Assembly: GCA_027923505.1 (NCBI GenBank)
Contig: BROI01000036.1
Span: 1-64,000 of the forward strand
DNA: 64,000 nt
Direction: 5' to 3'
Origin: Mayamaea pseudoterrestris
Lineage: Eukaryota; Bacillariophyta; Bacillariophyceae; Sellaphorales; Sellaphoraceae
The notes under the pieces were generated by a model. It had not been told where the DNA came from. It saw only the letters and a program-made list of their open reading frames with translations, and ran no database searches. Both the position numbers and the translations under genes were made by a program. Below, piece by piece: positions 31,281 to 42,491 of the stretch (the first letter of the stretch is position 1; each line of letters opens with the position of its first letter).

Positions 31281-33923
31281 ATGAAACTCCTCGACTACCT
31301 TTCATCGTCATCAGCGACTGCACCTGGAAGCGCTCCAACGAATGCGACTCCTGCTGCTGCAGAATCGCTGGAAGCAGTCGCGCCGGAAGACTTGCCGCAG
31401 CAGCAGCAGCAGCATGACGCTAGCGACAGCGACAATAATAATCCAAATGAAGACGAACCAAGCGAACGTTTCACCAGCTCCCAAAATCTACAAGGCGCAC
31501 CATCCGATGACAGCAACGTTCAGCACTCCGGTCGAGCACTGGTCCGCGGCAAGATTCGCAACGTGTGGCGGCCCCGCTACCTGCAAGTCTTGCATAACGG
31601 ACTCGTCGACTACTACGAAGTCACGTTGGACCGTCGTCACAGTATCTACAAATACACGCTGGAGATTTGCGACGCGCGCGTGCTGAACAACAATTCGAAT
31701 TGGCACAAGGATTTATCAATGGAACTGCAATTGCCGCGCGGCATGGTGGGCTTTTGCTTGCAGGGACGTCGGGTTGCTGCGTCTACTGACAATGCAGCCT
31801 CTGCAACATATGAAGGAGACCATGAGCAGCAACAAGCAATGTCACTGCTTTTGAACGACTGGAACGTTCCGGCCGACGCTTCGTCGCCGCACGAGTGGAG
31901 GGACATTTACTGTGCGGTGGACCGCATGGAGGAGGCGCAGGCGTGGGTGACGGCGCTGCAGTGGGCGGCGCGTGTGCGAACGACGTCAACAACAAGCGTG
32001 GAGCACGTAGCGACAGCAACTTCAACAGTAACAGCAAAAGACGCAACAAACACCAAGACGGAGGACTGGACCAAGGTGGTGACGCGCGACAAGAATATGA
32101 AAACGGATAGGAAAAAAATCAAGTCGGCGCCGTCAGCGGCGAGCAAGATTGTCGTGGCCAAGATTGTGCAGTATCAAATCGTGTGCGTCGGCTCGCTGCT
32201 GCAGTACGAGATTGCCTACGAAATTCACTGCTTGCTGCTGAAGCAAGACAAGGCTGAAACATGGTTTATGCTAAAGACGGCTCATGATTTGGAAGTACTC
32301 GTCAGTGATTTGGTGCAAGCACAAATGCTGGATGTTGCGCAGCTTGAATGTGTTCGTAGTTTACCGAGAATAGCATCCAAACCACATTTTGCTGACGTTC
32401 AAGCATCCGTTGCGACTGCCGATGCCATACTGCGGAGTTTGATTATGGATGCGACCATGGTCAATTCCAAGTTTGTAAAAGCATTCCTGGGACTAGCGCC
32501 ATTGACGAGCGTTCCAACAAAGCATGCTCCTGCTGTTGGCTTGGCACGGTGCTGGTCCATGATGCCCACCATGTTTCAGCGGCATGATTCAACGTTGTAT
32601 TCAAATCGCACGACGCATACTGTCAGCATTCCAACGGACCAGTACGTCCGGCAGTGGTTTGCGTCACACGTTGCCAAAAAGCAGCCTTCCATGCCTACCA
32701 TTTACATGACACGCTTGTTGCAGCAACCGTTGGTGATACTGGGAGGCGTCAGCGTTGGTGTCGCCGCGTTTCAGTCGCTGGGACTGCTGTGGGAGCGCAT
32801 GACTGCGCCAACAGTATCGGTGCGGTTGGATGTCTTGGTCTTGTCGTGGATATCGGCGGCGTACATTGGGCATTGCGTGCCGCTGCAGCGGTGGCCCGTG
32901 TGGAACGCAAATGATGTTCCACTGGCGATTGATACAAGAGGAGAGCAAAAGTTAATGCCTAGAGCTATACCTATCGTGGAACATGGAACTACCATTGAAC
33001 AAGTTCTTATCAAGCCAACTGGCGGCGGAGCCAGTGCTACAACCTTGGACGATGGAGTGCTTGTGGAGGGTGATGCTGATGAGTTTTTATCGTCCACCGA
33101 TTCGGAGCAATCGGAAGATGGCGAGGAGCTGCTTGAAGGAGCCAGCGTCGACACGAGGAATGAAGGGCGGCTGTCGTCGCCACTCCCAAAATATCCCGAA
33201 AACGAAGGCATGTCATGCTGGAGTCCGGCGGAAGATTCTTTGTTTAATGTTCGAGGAGAGTCGTACTTTGTCGATCGAATCAAGCGACCGTCGGACCCAT
33301 CTCCACTCACTTGTCGCGGCGTTGACATTTTTCTCACCGACTCGCCTCAGCGACATATTTCCAGACATCCTGCCATGTTGGGAGGCAAGTTGAACGAGCA
33401 AGACACGTTTCTCGTCAATTTTCTCTTGCCGTTTGGGAACTTTGTCGCCTACTTTGCCATTCCTCCACTGGACGAGTTTCCGTCAAAGCTACAGACTGTG
33501 TGGTCCAACTTTTTAAAGGGCGATCAAGAGTACCGCGACGCTCGTCTCAAGCTACTGCCCGTTGTTGTCGAAGGACCATGGATCGTCAAGACGGCGGTTG
33601 GCCCTGGCAACGCTCCGGCACTGTTGGGCAAGGTGATTCCGCTGCAATACTTTTTCCGCGACGCAACAACTAGCACCAAGGCTGCCTACGAGGTGGATGT
33701 CATTATAACGGCATCCGCACTAGCCAAGGGCGTCTTGAGCGTCGTCAAGGGTTCCGCGTCGAGTGTTTCCATTGCCTTTGCCTTTATCATTGAGGCTGCC
33801 GCCCAAGACGAGCTACCCGAAACGGTCTTGTGCAGCTTTCAGATTCATTCCATTTGCTTGGATGACTGTCCCATTTTGGCGCCCTTTGACGACTCGGAGG
33901 AGGAGGATGTACACTCCATGTAA
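31281..33923 (+). CDS. PH-domain protein with EDR2 C-terminal (DUF1336) domain
   Basis: 880 residues, starting at the ATG at 31281. After a Ser/Gln/Asn-rich N-terminus, a PH domain begins at about residue 85 (RGKIRNVWRPRYLQVLHNGL) and ends with a helix (MEEAQAWVTALQWA). A second ordered region (VQYQIVCVGSLLQYEIAYE) resembles a PX fold. Two hydrophobic stretches follow at about 485-540 (LVILGGVSVGVAAFQSLGLL; LVLSWISAAYIGHCV), possibly a membrane hairpin. The C-terminal 230 residues match the EDR2_C/DUF1336 domain of plant ENHANCED DISEASE RESISTANCE 2 (NEGMSCWSPAEDSLFNVRGE; FLVNFLLPFGNFVAYFAIP). The family binds lipids and works at membranes. Unlike plant EDR2, no START domain is evident between the PH and C-terminal parts. 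Confidence 0.82.
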   Translation: MKLLDYLSSSSATAPGSAPTNATPAAAESLEAVAPEDLPQQQQQHDASDSDNNNPNEDEPSERFTSSQNLQGAPSDDSNVQHSGRALVRGKIRNVWRPRYLQVLHNGLVDYYEVTLDRRHSIYKYTLEICDARVLNNNSNWHKDLSMELQLPRGMVGFCLQGRRVAASTDNAASATYEGDHEQQQAMSLLLNDWNVPADASSPHEWRDIYCAVDRMEEAQAWVTALQWAARVRTTSTTSVEHVATATSTVTAKDATNTKTEDWTKVVTRDKNMKTDRKKIKSAPSAASKIVVAKIVQYQIVCVGSLLQYEIAYEIHCLLLKQDKAETWFMLKTAHDLEVLVSDLVQAQMLDVAQLECVRSLPRIASKPHFADVQASVATADAILRSLIMDATMVNSKFVKAFLGLAPLTSVPTKHAPAVGLARCWSMMPTMFQRHDSTLYSNRTTHTVSIPTDQYVRQWFASHVAKKQPSMPTIYMTRLLQQPLVILGGVSVGVAAFQSLGLLWERMTAPTVSVRLDVLVLSWISAAYIGHCVPLQRWPVWNANDVPLAIDTRGEQKLMPRAIPIVEHGTTIEQVLIKPTGGGASATTLDDGVLVEGDADEFLSSTDSEQSEDGEELLEGASVDTRNEGRLSSPLPKYPENEGMSCWSPAEDSLFNVRGESYFVDRIKRPSDPSPLTCRGVDIFLTDSPQRHISRHPAMLGGKLNEQDTFLVNFLLPFGNFVAYFAIPPLDEFPSKLQTVWSNFLKGDQEYRDARLKLLPVVVEGPWIVKTAVGPGNAPALLGKVIPLQYFFRDATTSTKAAYEVDVIITASALAKGVLSVVKGSASSVSIAFAFIIEAAAQDELPETVLCSFQIHSICLDDCPILAPFDDSEEEDVHSM

Positions 33924-34549
33924 GATAATAGTTGATCTCTTGTTTTACCATAGCTACGGTAGAATGTGTTTCAACTCCTGCTCAACATAGTCTATTCTTA
34001 TATCCTGTCCATCGTGTGGATATGATACTCCGTTTAGGCATGGACGACGATCTATAGGCCTAGGCCCGACAAACCAGCGAAATTGGACCATTGCTGTTCC
34101 TATTGACAAAAGCTTTTGCATACTTTGACGCGTTGACAAAAGCTTTTCCCTTTTTCGTTGGACGTTATAGTGCGCTCGTCATCAAGCAGGAATGAAAATG
34201 ACTCAGTTGACATTGGGCCCAGCACGCGCAGGTGTGACACATGCAACCTTGCAGGCGCGCAAGTCACACAAAAATACGGGAAGCCTTGTCCGTTGCTCGC
34301 CCGCGCCGAAATTGTCGGTCATGGTCATTCTCGACCGAATAAAGCCCTCAAGTCATGAACGACTGAAGACTTGCGCGCGAATGAACAACCCTTCATCCAT
34401 TCAGCAGGAGGGACAAGCAGTCCTACAATTTTTATGCTTGTTCTTTCAAGTCGCTCCCGACTGCTTGTTGTTGCTGTTTGTTGATTCATCGAGGCTTTAG
34501 ACTGTATAGAATGATGAGCTGTCTATGCATGAGTCAAGTGCGACGACGA
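33924..34549. other. Intergenic with a short direct repeat
   Basis: No gene seen. TTGACAAAAGCTTTT occurs at 34103-34117 and again at 34133-34147, thirty bases apart. Each copy contains the palindrome AAAAGCTTTT. A TAGCTACGGTAG string lies at about 33951. Confidence 0.6.
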
Positions 34550-36691
34550 ATGAAGCTGTTGTGCTTCATTTGCATCGTTTTGTCGTCATGCATGCCGATC
34601 CATTCTGCAGAGGCACAAGATGACTTGCCATTTTCGTCCCATCATATCAAGCGAGAAGACTACATTCATGCATCATCATTACTACTACAACGAATAAAGG
34701 GACCATCAAGTCAAGCCAAAAGTGCTCGCCATCTACAAACTGCTACAGCAAACACGCCATCAGTATTTTCCGTCAAGTGCCGCATGACCGTCGTCGACTT
34801 TTTGTACGCCAACCTTGACGCGGAGCTTTCCCAGCGCGTCGAGCAGGTGGGCTGCATTCCCCTCGACTACGAGTCGCACGCGGAGCTCGACTTGGTGTTG
34901 GTGATGGAGATTCCCGAAGCAGTCTATCGATTGTATCGACACGGCATTAACAGTGGAACGATTCAACTATTATTTGACCATGTCATGCTTTCCGACAACG
35001 AAGAGACTCTGATACTGCTGGATGACGTCGTGACGGAGATTGACGACACCAACGGACGTAGCTTGCTCGTCGCTCCGCCACCAACCAAGGGTACCATGTC
35101 GGTCTTTTTGGTCCGCATTTCCACGTCGGACGCGGCGCCCAATAGAACATTGGCCGAGATTGAGTCGCGCCTATTCAATAGCACGCTTCCCAACTTTGCG
35201 TCGCAGTACAAGCAGTGCAGCATGGAGCAGCTGCAGTGGACACTGGCGGGTGGCATGGACATTCTCGTGGATGTGCCCATTGCCAACTTTTCCACCGGCA
35301 TGAGCATTGTCACGCTCGCCGAAAGCTACCTGCGACTATACACCGGAGTAACCAGTGTTTCGGAACTTGCCACCCGCGTCATGTACTGCGTGGCGCCCGG
35401 CACCAGCGTGGGATGGATCGCGAGCGCGTCGGTGAACCACTGGCGGGCCATTTTCAACGACGAGTGGTGTGTTTCGCTGTCGGGGACCATGCACGAGCTG
35501 GGGCATACGCTGGGGTTGCTGCATTCGGGGGAGGATGACAACAAGTATGGGGATCAGACGGGGTATATGGTGAGTGCTGATAATTGTATGAGTATATGAG
35601 ACGACGCCACGGCTTTGGCGCTTGAATGATTTCGACTCATCACACATGTCCCTTCCAACCCTTCTCTACTTTATATACAGGGCTACGGTTCCATGAGCGA
35701 CACGACGCCTCAAAAGTGTTTCAACGGCTTTCAAAGCTGGCAAATGGGTTGGTACGCCAACCGCGAAAAGTACTTGGACGTGTTTAGCGAGTTTGGCGTG
35801 TACAACTTGGTTGGCTTTGTCGAGTATCCACTCGTTGTGGATGGCGAGTACGTGTTGATGATTATTGACGACACGTACTTTTTGCAGTACAATTTGGCGG
35901 AAGGCTTCAACGTTGACACGACGGAGAAGCAAAATGAAGTCACCATTACCATGCCGGAGGGTGCAGGAACGGGCATTGCTGGATCACTGGCAGTGGGAGC
36001 CAACTTTACCGTTCCAAACTACAAGGAGTCGGGGCTGGACTTGATTGTGGAGGCATGCTCCGTTCGAAACGCCAGTACCACTGGCTTGGCGAACGCCATG
36101 GTCATTGCCGTTGGCCTTGGTCGATCCTACTGCAGCGAATCGCAGACAGTGGCGCCCCAGGTGACGGCTGCCACTCCTCCGGTATGCATGGAGTCCCAGA
36201 GTCCCTGCTTTGAAGACGCCAACTGCTGCGAAACACTCATTTGTCGAGGAGTCGACGACTTGCAAAAGTCTTGCACCAGCTGTCGACCACTCTATAGCTT
36301 ATGTCAAGATACACCCGACTGCTGCGACGGATTGTCATGCTCACTTGGCGTTTGTCGCGAAGCAGTGGTGCAGACGCCGCTCGCCGCCAATACCACGAGC
36401 AGCCAAGTGACGACGGTGACATCGAGCGTCCAAGCCGACAAGGTTACATCATGCATTGATCGCAAACTGGGTTGCACCGACAATGTCGACTGCTGCGGCG
36501 ACTTGCGATGCATCAAGGTGGTGCAAAGTAAATGCCGCATCTGCCGACGCGCCAACATGCAATGCTTTGAGAGTGACGACTGCTGCGACGGTTTGCACTG
36601 CAACGAAAAGCGAAAGTGTCAGCAGACACCAGTCGCAAACACGAATCCAACTGTTTCACAGCCGGAATCATTGTTTGGGGGACGACGATGA
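34550..36691 (+). CDS. Secreted M11 (gametolysin-type) metalloprotease with Cys-rich modules
   Basis: Exons 34550-35569 and 35681-36691 (676 aa) join phase 0. The ATG at 34550 gives a clean signal peptide (MKLLCFICIVLSSCMPIHSAEA). A propeptide-like region leads to the zinc site HELGHTLGLLH at 315-325, followed by YGDQTGYM and then, across the intron, GYGSMSD. This matches the M11 pattern, with the downstream Met-turn restored only after splicing. After the catalytic domain are about four modules, each with spaced cysteines around a CC pair (for example CFEDANCCETLICRG and CTDNVDCCGDLRC). They look like small disulfide knots of the colipase/Dickkopf kind. Gametolysins cut cell-wall or matrix glycoproteins in algae; that role is inferred here. 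Confidence 0.82.
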
Positions 36692-37087
36692 TGACTGCGA
36701 AGGAGGCAGCCGACGAAGCATTGGATCGATTGATAACAGTACGCGAATCATAATGGCTTGAAATCAATCAAGCCACTGCAATGAGATTCATCTCCTTTGC
36801 GCTTTTTAGCTACTAATTATCATACAACTTGCATGCTTTGTAATGGTTTTGGCCGTTAGGCATACATCGACAGGGGGCAATCGTTTCAGAAGAAGCCTGC
36901 GTTACGACAGATAGCTAGATTCAAACACCACTGCGACACAAAGATTGATCCGAACGCGTCGAGCAGATCAACCCGAAGCGGCACGCCACAGAATCCTTCC
37001 GTCACACTACTTGTCATAGACAGACTCTTTACTCATCAATACAAACAACGATACATTCTCTTATATTACAATATTGATAAACTGACA
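36692..37087. other. Intergenic, no gene seen
   Basis: It lies between the protease and methylmalonyl-CoA mutase genes, both on the plus strand, and should hold the mutase promoter. Nothing recognisable. Confidence 0.6.
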
Positions 37088-39689
37088 ATGACATTACTGA
37101 CTCGGCAGATGCTGCGGCAGTCTCGAGCCGGATTTATGAAGACGCGAAATCCTCGTTTCGCTGCGGCAATTCTGCCATGTTCCAATTTATCGTTACATTA
37201 TTCCTTATTCTCGACAAGTACACTGGACCAATGGACGCAAACAGCCCAAAAGGAACTGAAAGCGTCCAAACTGTCCGTGGAGGAACTGCAAACGACCCGC
37301 GTCACGCCGGAGAATGTGACGCTGCAGCCCGTCTACTACGACTTGTCGAGTGACAATCCAGACTTGCCGGGCGTCTTTCCCTACACGCGAGGACCGTATG
37401 CGACCATGTAGTGAGTCATTAAATAGTACTGTATATAACATGCAGTTGAAGAGAATGAATGGAGCTGAATGAAAATGAAAAAGAGCTTACGTTTGTTCAC
37501 GACGCTTGACTGTGCTTCATTCTCACTGAGACTCACACTCACAAATCATTCATAACATCTACTATATGCAGCACGGCCCGTCCTTGGACCATTCGTCAGT
37601 ACGCCGGTTTCAGCACCGCCAAGGAATCCAATGCATTTTACAAGAAGAACCTAAAAGCGGGTCAGCAAGGTTTGAGCGTGGCCTTTGACTTGCCGACGCA
37701 CCGGGGCTACGACTCGGACCATGCGCGCGTGTTGGGAGACGTTGGCATGGCGGGTGTTCCGATTGATACGCTCAACGATATGCAGGCGCTGTTTGCAAAC
37801 ATTGACTTGACGCAAGTGTCGGTGAGCATGACCATGAATGGAGCGGTACTACCAGTGCTGGCGTTTTACATACAAGCGGCGCTGGAAGCGAATTATGACA
37901 CGCCGAAAACGCCCGCACAAGTCTTGAGCAACTTGAAAGGCACAATTCAAAACGACATTCTCAAGGAGTTCATGGTCCGCAACACGTTTATATACCCGCC
38001 GCAGCCAAGCATTCAGCGCGTCATTGCCGACATTATGGGTTATGCGGCCAAGCATTTGCCCAAGTTCAACACGATTAGCATTAGCGGCTACCACATGCAG
38101 GAGGCGGGAGCGGATGCGGCACTGGAAGTGGCCTTTACCATTGCGGATGGACTGGAGTATATGCGCACGGCGGTGAATCATGCGGGGTTGAGTGTGGATG
38201 ACGTTGCGCCGCGACTCAGTTTCTTTTGGGGAATCGGCATGAACTGGTATACAGGTATGTTTGCGATGGAAAGGAAAGCAGGGCTTGTTGTAACAATTGA
38301 AACGACTCATCTCTACATTTTGCCGCATCAGAAATTGCCAAGATGCGAGCCGCTCGTCGAATTTGGGCGGAGCTGGTCAAGAAGGAATTTGCTCCAAAGA
38401 ACGACAAGAGCCTCTTGCTTCGAACTCATTGTCAAACATCAGGATACTCGCTCACAGAGGCACAACCCATGAACAATATTGTACGGACAACGATTGAAGC
38501 CATGGCTGCCATTATGGGTGGAACGCAATCGCTTCACACCAATTCGTATGACGAAGCAGTCGGCCTGCCAACGGTGCAGACGGCTCGGGTCGCCCGCAAC
38601 ACGCAGCTGATTCTGCAGGAGGAGACTGGCATTTGCGACGTGGCGGATCCCTGGGGTGGATCGCACATGATGGAAGCTTTGACGGATGAGTTGCACGAGA
38701 AGGTAATGGATATTATTCGAGAAGTGGAAGGCACCGGAGGCATGACCAAGTACATTGCCAGTGGTTTGGCCAAGCTGCGCATTGAGGAGAGTGCCACGCG
38801 AAAGCAGGGTCGCATTGATAGTGGGCAGGAAATTGTGGTTGGCATAAACAAGTATCGGCTGACAAAGGAAGAGGAGGACGCTGAACGCATTGACGTTTTG
38901 AAAATTGATAATACGGCAGTGCGGCGAGAGCAGATTGAACGCATGCAGCAGGTACGAGCGGAGCGAAACGAAGCGGCTGCGCAGGAAGCACTGGCTAAAC
39001 TGGAAGCAAGCGCGAGATTGGACCGCAGTACAGCGAATGGTGATGATCCAAACAATCTACTGAAGCTTTGCATTGGTTGTGCAGCTGCGCGCTGTACTCT
39101 CGGCGAGATGTCCTTGGCGATGGAGAATGCTTGGGGGCGCCACGTTCCAACCGGTTCTGTCGTCCAAGGTGCCTACGCGTCTTCGTTTAATCACAGCGGT
39201 TCCGGAAACAAGAACGAGGAGTATGAACGCGTCTTGAACCGAGTGAAGGCTTTTGAGTCTCGCGAGGGCCGACGGCCTCGCATTCTAGTGGCCAAGATGG
39301 GACAGGATGGGCACGATAGAGGGGCCAAAGTTATTGCTAGTGGCTTTTCTGACCTTGGCTTTGATGTCGACATTGGGCCGCTCTTTCAAACGCCTGAAGA
39401 GGTTGCGTTGCAGGCGATTGACTCTGATGTGCATGTTATTGGAATTTCATCTCAAGCTGCTGGGCATCGAACACTGTTGCCGGCATTGAAGGAGGAGCTT
39501 GAGGAAAAGGGAGCTGGGCATTTAATTGTTGTTGCCGGTGGCGTCATTCCACCACAAGACTACGACTTCTTGCTGAATGAAAGCAAGAGCTGTAGTGCCA
39601 TTTTTGGCCCTGGAACGCGAGTAATAGCTTGCGTGGAAAATGTCCTGGATCTGATAGAAAAGGAAAGCGCAAACCAACAGGCTGCGTAA
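37088..39689 (+). CDS. Methylmalonyl-CoA mutase, adenosylcobalamin-dependent
   Basis: This enzyme converts (R)-methylmalonyl-CoA to succinyl-CoA in mitochondria using vitamin B12. Exons: 37088-37410, 37572-38254 and 38332-39689 (787 aa). Joining restores [20 protein letters not shown] and [20 protein letters not shown], both strongly conserved in the family. The catalytic TIM-barrel part includes [20 protein letters not shown]. The C-terminal B12-binding domain has the base-off motif GQDGHDRG with D661 and H663. A single chain carries both domains, as in animals and in one-subunit bacterial enzymes. The first 45 residues are basic and Ser-rich, a typical mitochondrial leader. Its presence implies a dependence on external cobalamin for propionate, odd-chain or branched-chain catabolism. 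Confidence 0.96.
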
Positions 39690-39804
39690 TATGTTTAAGA
39701 AACCGGTACATAATTGCTGCTATCATGGGCAAATACATTTGAAATAGATCATTTATATATAAGGTAGTTTACCCTCAAGTACGCGAGTAAGAGTCGCTTG
39801 CTGT

Positions 39805-42039
39805 TCAACGAATCGTTTCCACGCCTTCATTGAGCGCAATCGTCGTCACACTCACTGGTGAACTGCATTGCGTTGCGACGCTGTCCAACCCGCTCGATCC
39901 GCTCTTGACCGTGCTAGTGCCGCCGCTTCGAGTTGCACGCGGTGGGCTTGTCGGAGGTGGCATTTCATCGTCGTCCCACAAGTCGTCAAAGGTAAAACGA
40001 GTATTGGTACTATCGTTCAAGCCAGTGTCAATGACCAAGTTGCCACTTGCCTGCGTGGCTTGACTGTCAATGTCACTGGCCGTGGCACTATCCAATTCAT
40101 CACAGTCGCTCATGAGAAAGCTCGAATCGTTCGTCTCTCGACGCGTTACTCCGTCTTTGACTGCTGGCAGGGCTGCCACTGCCTCATCCGTATGAGCCAC
40201 ACAGTCCTTGGCTTGGGCGTCATTGCATGTATTCGCCTGCTGATTGAAATGGCGCTCAAAGTCATGGCGACGCCCGAGAAGGTTTGAAACCGGCAAGGTC
40301 GTGCTTGAACAATTCCACTGCAACTGCATTGTCATGGCTGGACCGGTAGCTTGAGCGTTCTTCTTGATACTTTTGCAAAGCGCATCATTACTCTTGTTCT
40401 TCCAAGACGCCCCCATGCCCAGCGCCATGCTACTCGAGTAACCCATGGCAGGAGTACCACTGCAAGTGCGTCGACTACTTGCATATTGCTGCTGATTGCC
40501 AGCAGCAGCACCACTTTTGGAAACTACGGATTGCTGCACCTTGACCATGACTTCCAACGAATCGGATGACACGGCCCGCAGGGGCAATGGCTCCAAGAGT
40601 GAACGCGCATCGTCCAGCTGCTTGACGGGGGGATGCAGGCGCGATGCAGCCGTCGCCGAAGTCGTTGTAGTCGTTGTCGTCGTTGTCGTCGTATTTGGCC
40701 AAAAGCTCTTTGGCCGACTCGCCATGGAATGGTGCGAATGCGAGCCACCAGAGTCAGAGTAAGGAGTAGTTGCTGTTGCATGATCGATTCGTCGAGGCGG
40801 CGCTTGAAGCGCATGTGACGACGAAGAGTCCACAAGGCGCTGGCGATGCGTCTGATAGTTTGCCAATGGCTTGTCTTGGTCGAGTTGCAACAATGCTCGA
40901 GCCGCCTCGTCGTCGTCAGTTTCCGGCGTATCCTTGCGCTGCTGGCAAACAATTTCACTCGACGCAGATGTTGTAATGGTTGACATTGTATTGAGCGTAT
41001 CGGGCGACTTGTTGTTGTCGGACGAGCTTGGTGACGCGGTCCATTCCAATTCATTCGTGATTGTGGTTCCAATGGAAGGAGTTGGCTGCAAATCGTCATG
41101 GCTAATCTTCTTCTTGGCTTCCTTGGTTCGCTCCTCAATCTCCTTGTAATCCATGAGAATGTAGTGACGCGTGCACTGATTGCCGCTTCCTTGATCGCGA
41201 GCATTGTTGCTGCTACTGCAGACGCAGTAGGGCTGAAAGCACAATATTTGCTCCATGGAAAGCTGCGCGTACAAGCCCAGTGCGTAGGAGCGAGCCAGCG
41301 CGCACAGCAAGGCCCGACTGGAGATTACCACGCCTCCCAAGCAAACGGAGTCGTTGCTTGCATGAATGCGATGCAACTGATTGTTATTGTTGCAATCGCT
41401 CATTGACATTGACTGTTTATAGTGACGCCGCGTCGTGCGTCTTGAGTGGGCGCAGACGCCAACGCGGCCATGCTTCTTTTCGTGCTCGTAGAGCGCCAAA
41501 AACATGAGCGGATGAAGGCGCAGCATGACTTGGGCGTAGGAAGCGTCGCGCAGCGTCACTGGAGGAGATGCGTCATGAAAGAGTCGTGGCGTTGACTCTG
41601 GCGCAAACGTATATTCCGTTGATTTCGTAGTTCCGTCCATCGACTTGAATCCAGTCACGACTTGCCGGCGATTCGTTTCTGGATTGGTTCGTTTGAGAAT
41701 GGGAGCTGGACCAAGAGGAAATGGATGATTGAAGGCATTTGCATTGACTGCCTCCTTGAGCTTTTCATGGAACTTCTCGTGGCGGTCGCGACGCGTTCGC
41801 CCATGCTGCTGCTGCTTCTTGTCACTCGCTCGCTTCATCTGACGCTCCATTCGCTCACATTCTTGCCGCTCCAAATGTTCCGCCAATTCGCGTTTCGACA
41901 GTGACGCCACGTGTCCCCAGGGAGCGTCCGTGGCGGCCAGTATATCCAAAAGGCTGGCTCGATGCAAGCGAATCTCGCGCGTCTTGACGTCGAACCGCTG
42001 CCACTCGGTGAGTTGAAAATGAGAGTAGTCTTGCTTCAT
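39805..42039 (-). CDS. Orphan protein of 744 aa, mostly low complexity
   Basis: No family recognised. The N-terminal 110 residues look folded: WQRFDVKTREIRLHRASLLD, then an acidic/basic helical stretch (LSKRELAEHLERQECERMER) that could be a coiled coil. A second ordered part lies at about 180-300, including YAQVMLRLHPLMFLALYEHE, a Cys-His cluster, and SSRALLCALARSYALGLYAQ. The rest, from about 320, is Ser/Thr/Gln-rich with a long Thr run and acidic C-terminal segments such as FTFDDLWDDDEMPPPTSPP, the kind of sequence seen in transactivation regions. No introns. A regulatory or scaffold role is possible but not shown. Confidence 0.6.
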   Translation of the reverse strand: MKQDYSHFQLTEWQRFDVKTREIRLHRASLLDILAATDAPWGHVASLSKRELAEHLERQECERMERQMKRASDKKQQQHGRTRRDRHEKFHEKLKEAVNANAFNHPFPLGPAPILKRTNPETNRRQVVTGFKSMDGTTKSTEYTFAPESTPRLFHDASPPVTLRDASYAQVMLRLHPLMFLALYEHEKKHGRVGVCAHSRRTTRRHYKQSMSMSDCNNNNQLHRIHASNDSVCLGGVVISSRALLCALARSYALGLYAQLSMEQILCFQPYCVCSSSNNARDQGSGNQCTRHYILMDYKEIEERTKEAKKKISHDDLQPTPSIGTTITNELEWTASPSSSDNNKSPDTLNTMSTITTSASSEIVCQQRKDTPETDDDEAARALLQLDQDKPLANYQTHRQRLVDSSSSHALQAPPRRIDHATATTPYSDSGGSHSHHSMASRPKSFWPNTTTTTTTTTTTSATAASRLHPPVKQLDDARSLLEPLPLRAVSSDSLEVMVKVQQSVVSKSGAAAGNQQQYASSRRTCSGTPAMGYSSSMALGMGASWKNKSNDALCKSIKKNAQATGPAMTMQLQWNCSSTTLPVSNLLGRRHDFERHFNQQANTCNDAQAKDCVAHTDEAVAALPAVKDGVTRRETNDSSFLMSDCDELDSATASDIDSQATQASGNLVIDTGLNDSTNTRFTFDDLWDDDEMPPPTSPPRATRSGGTSTVKSGSSGLDSVATQCSSPVSVTTIALNEGVETIR

Positions 42040-42491
42040 TCTTTGCTTGCTTTTCTACTGCAGTCTATATATAGTACTAGAATTCTGCAAACAGCTTGTA
42101 TAAGTCAATGCAAGCTTGCAAGGGACGACGAGAGGACGAGCAATCCAATTGTTCTTTGGCGGAGCGGCGCGCCATGGCGAAGGGTGACAATATTCGTGAC
42201 TCGCATCAATCATGACTCTCTCATCATTTTAGCTAATGCGCGAGTGACAAGAAACAACAAGACCCACGAGAGATGGACCGAGTGGCACGAACGAATAGAG
42301 TTCACTTGTACTTTGCCGATGTATATAAACAACATATTGATTAGAATAGCTTTTTTAATAAGTTACTGGCTGCAGTTATAGAGGCGTCCGGGCAACAACG
42401 TTGAGCGGATCGGCTCTGGTTCATTTATCAAAACAAGCTTCTACTATATGCACCAGCTACTATCATAAAATCCTAAAACACTTGTATGTTG
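42040..42491. other. Intergenic, no gene seen
   Basis: Upstream region of the orphan gene and 3' flank of the DCC-family gene. An open frame at 41911-42381 is antisense overlap and has no motif. Confidence 0.6.
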
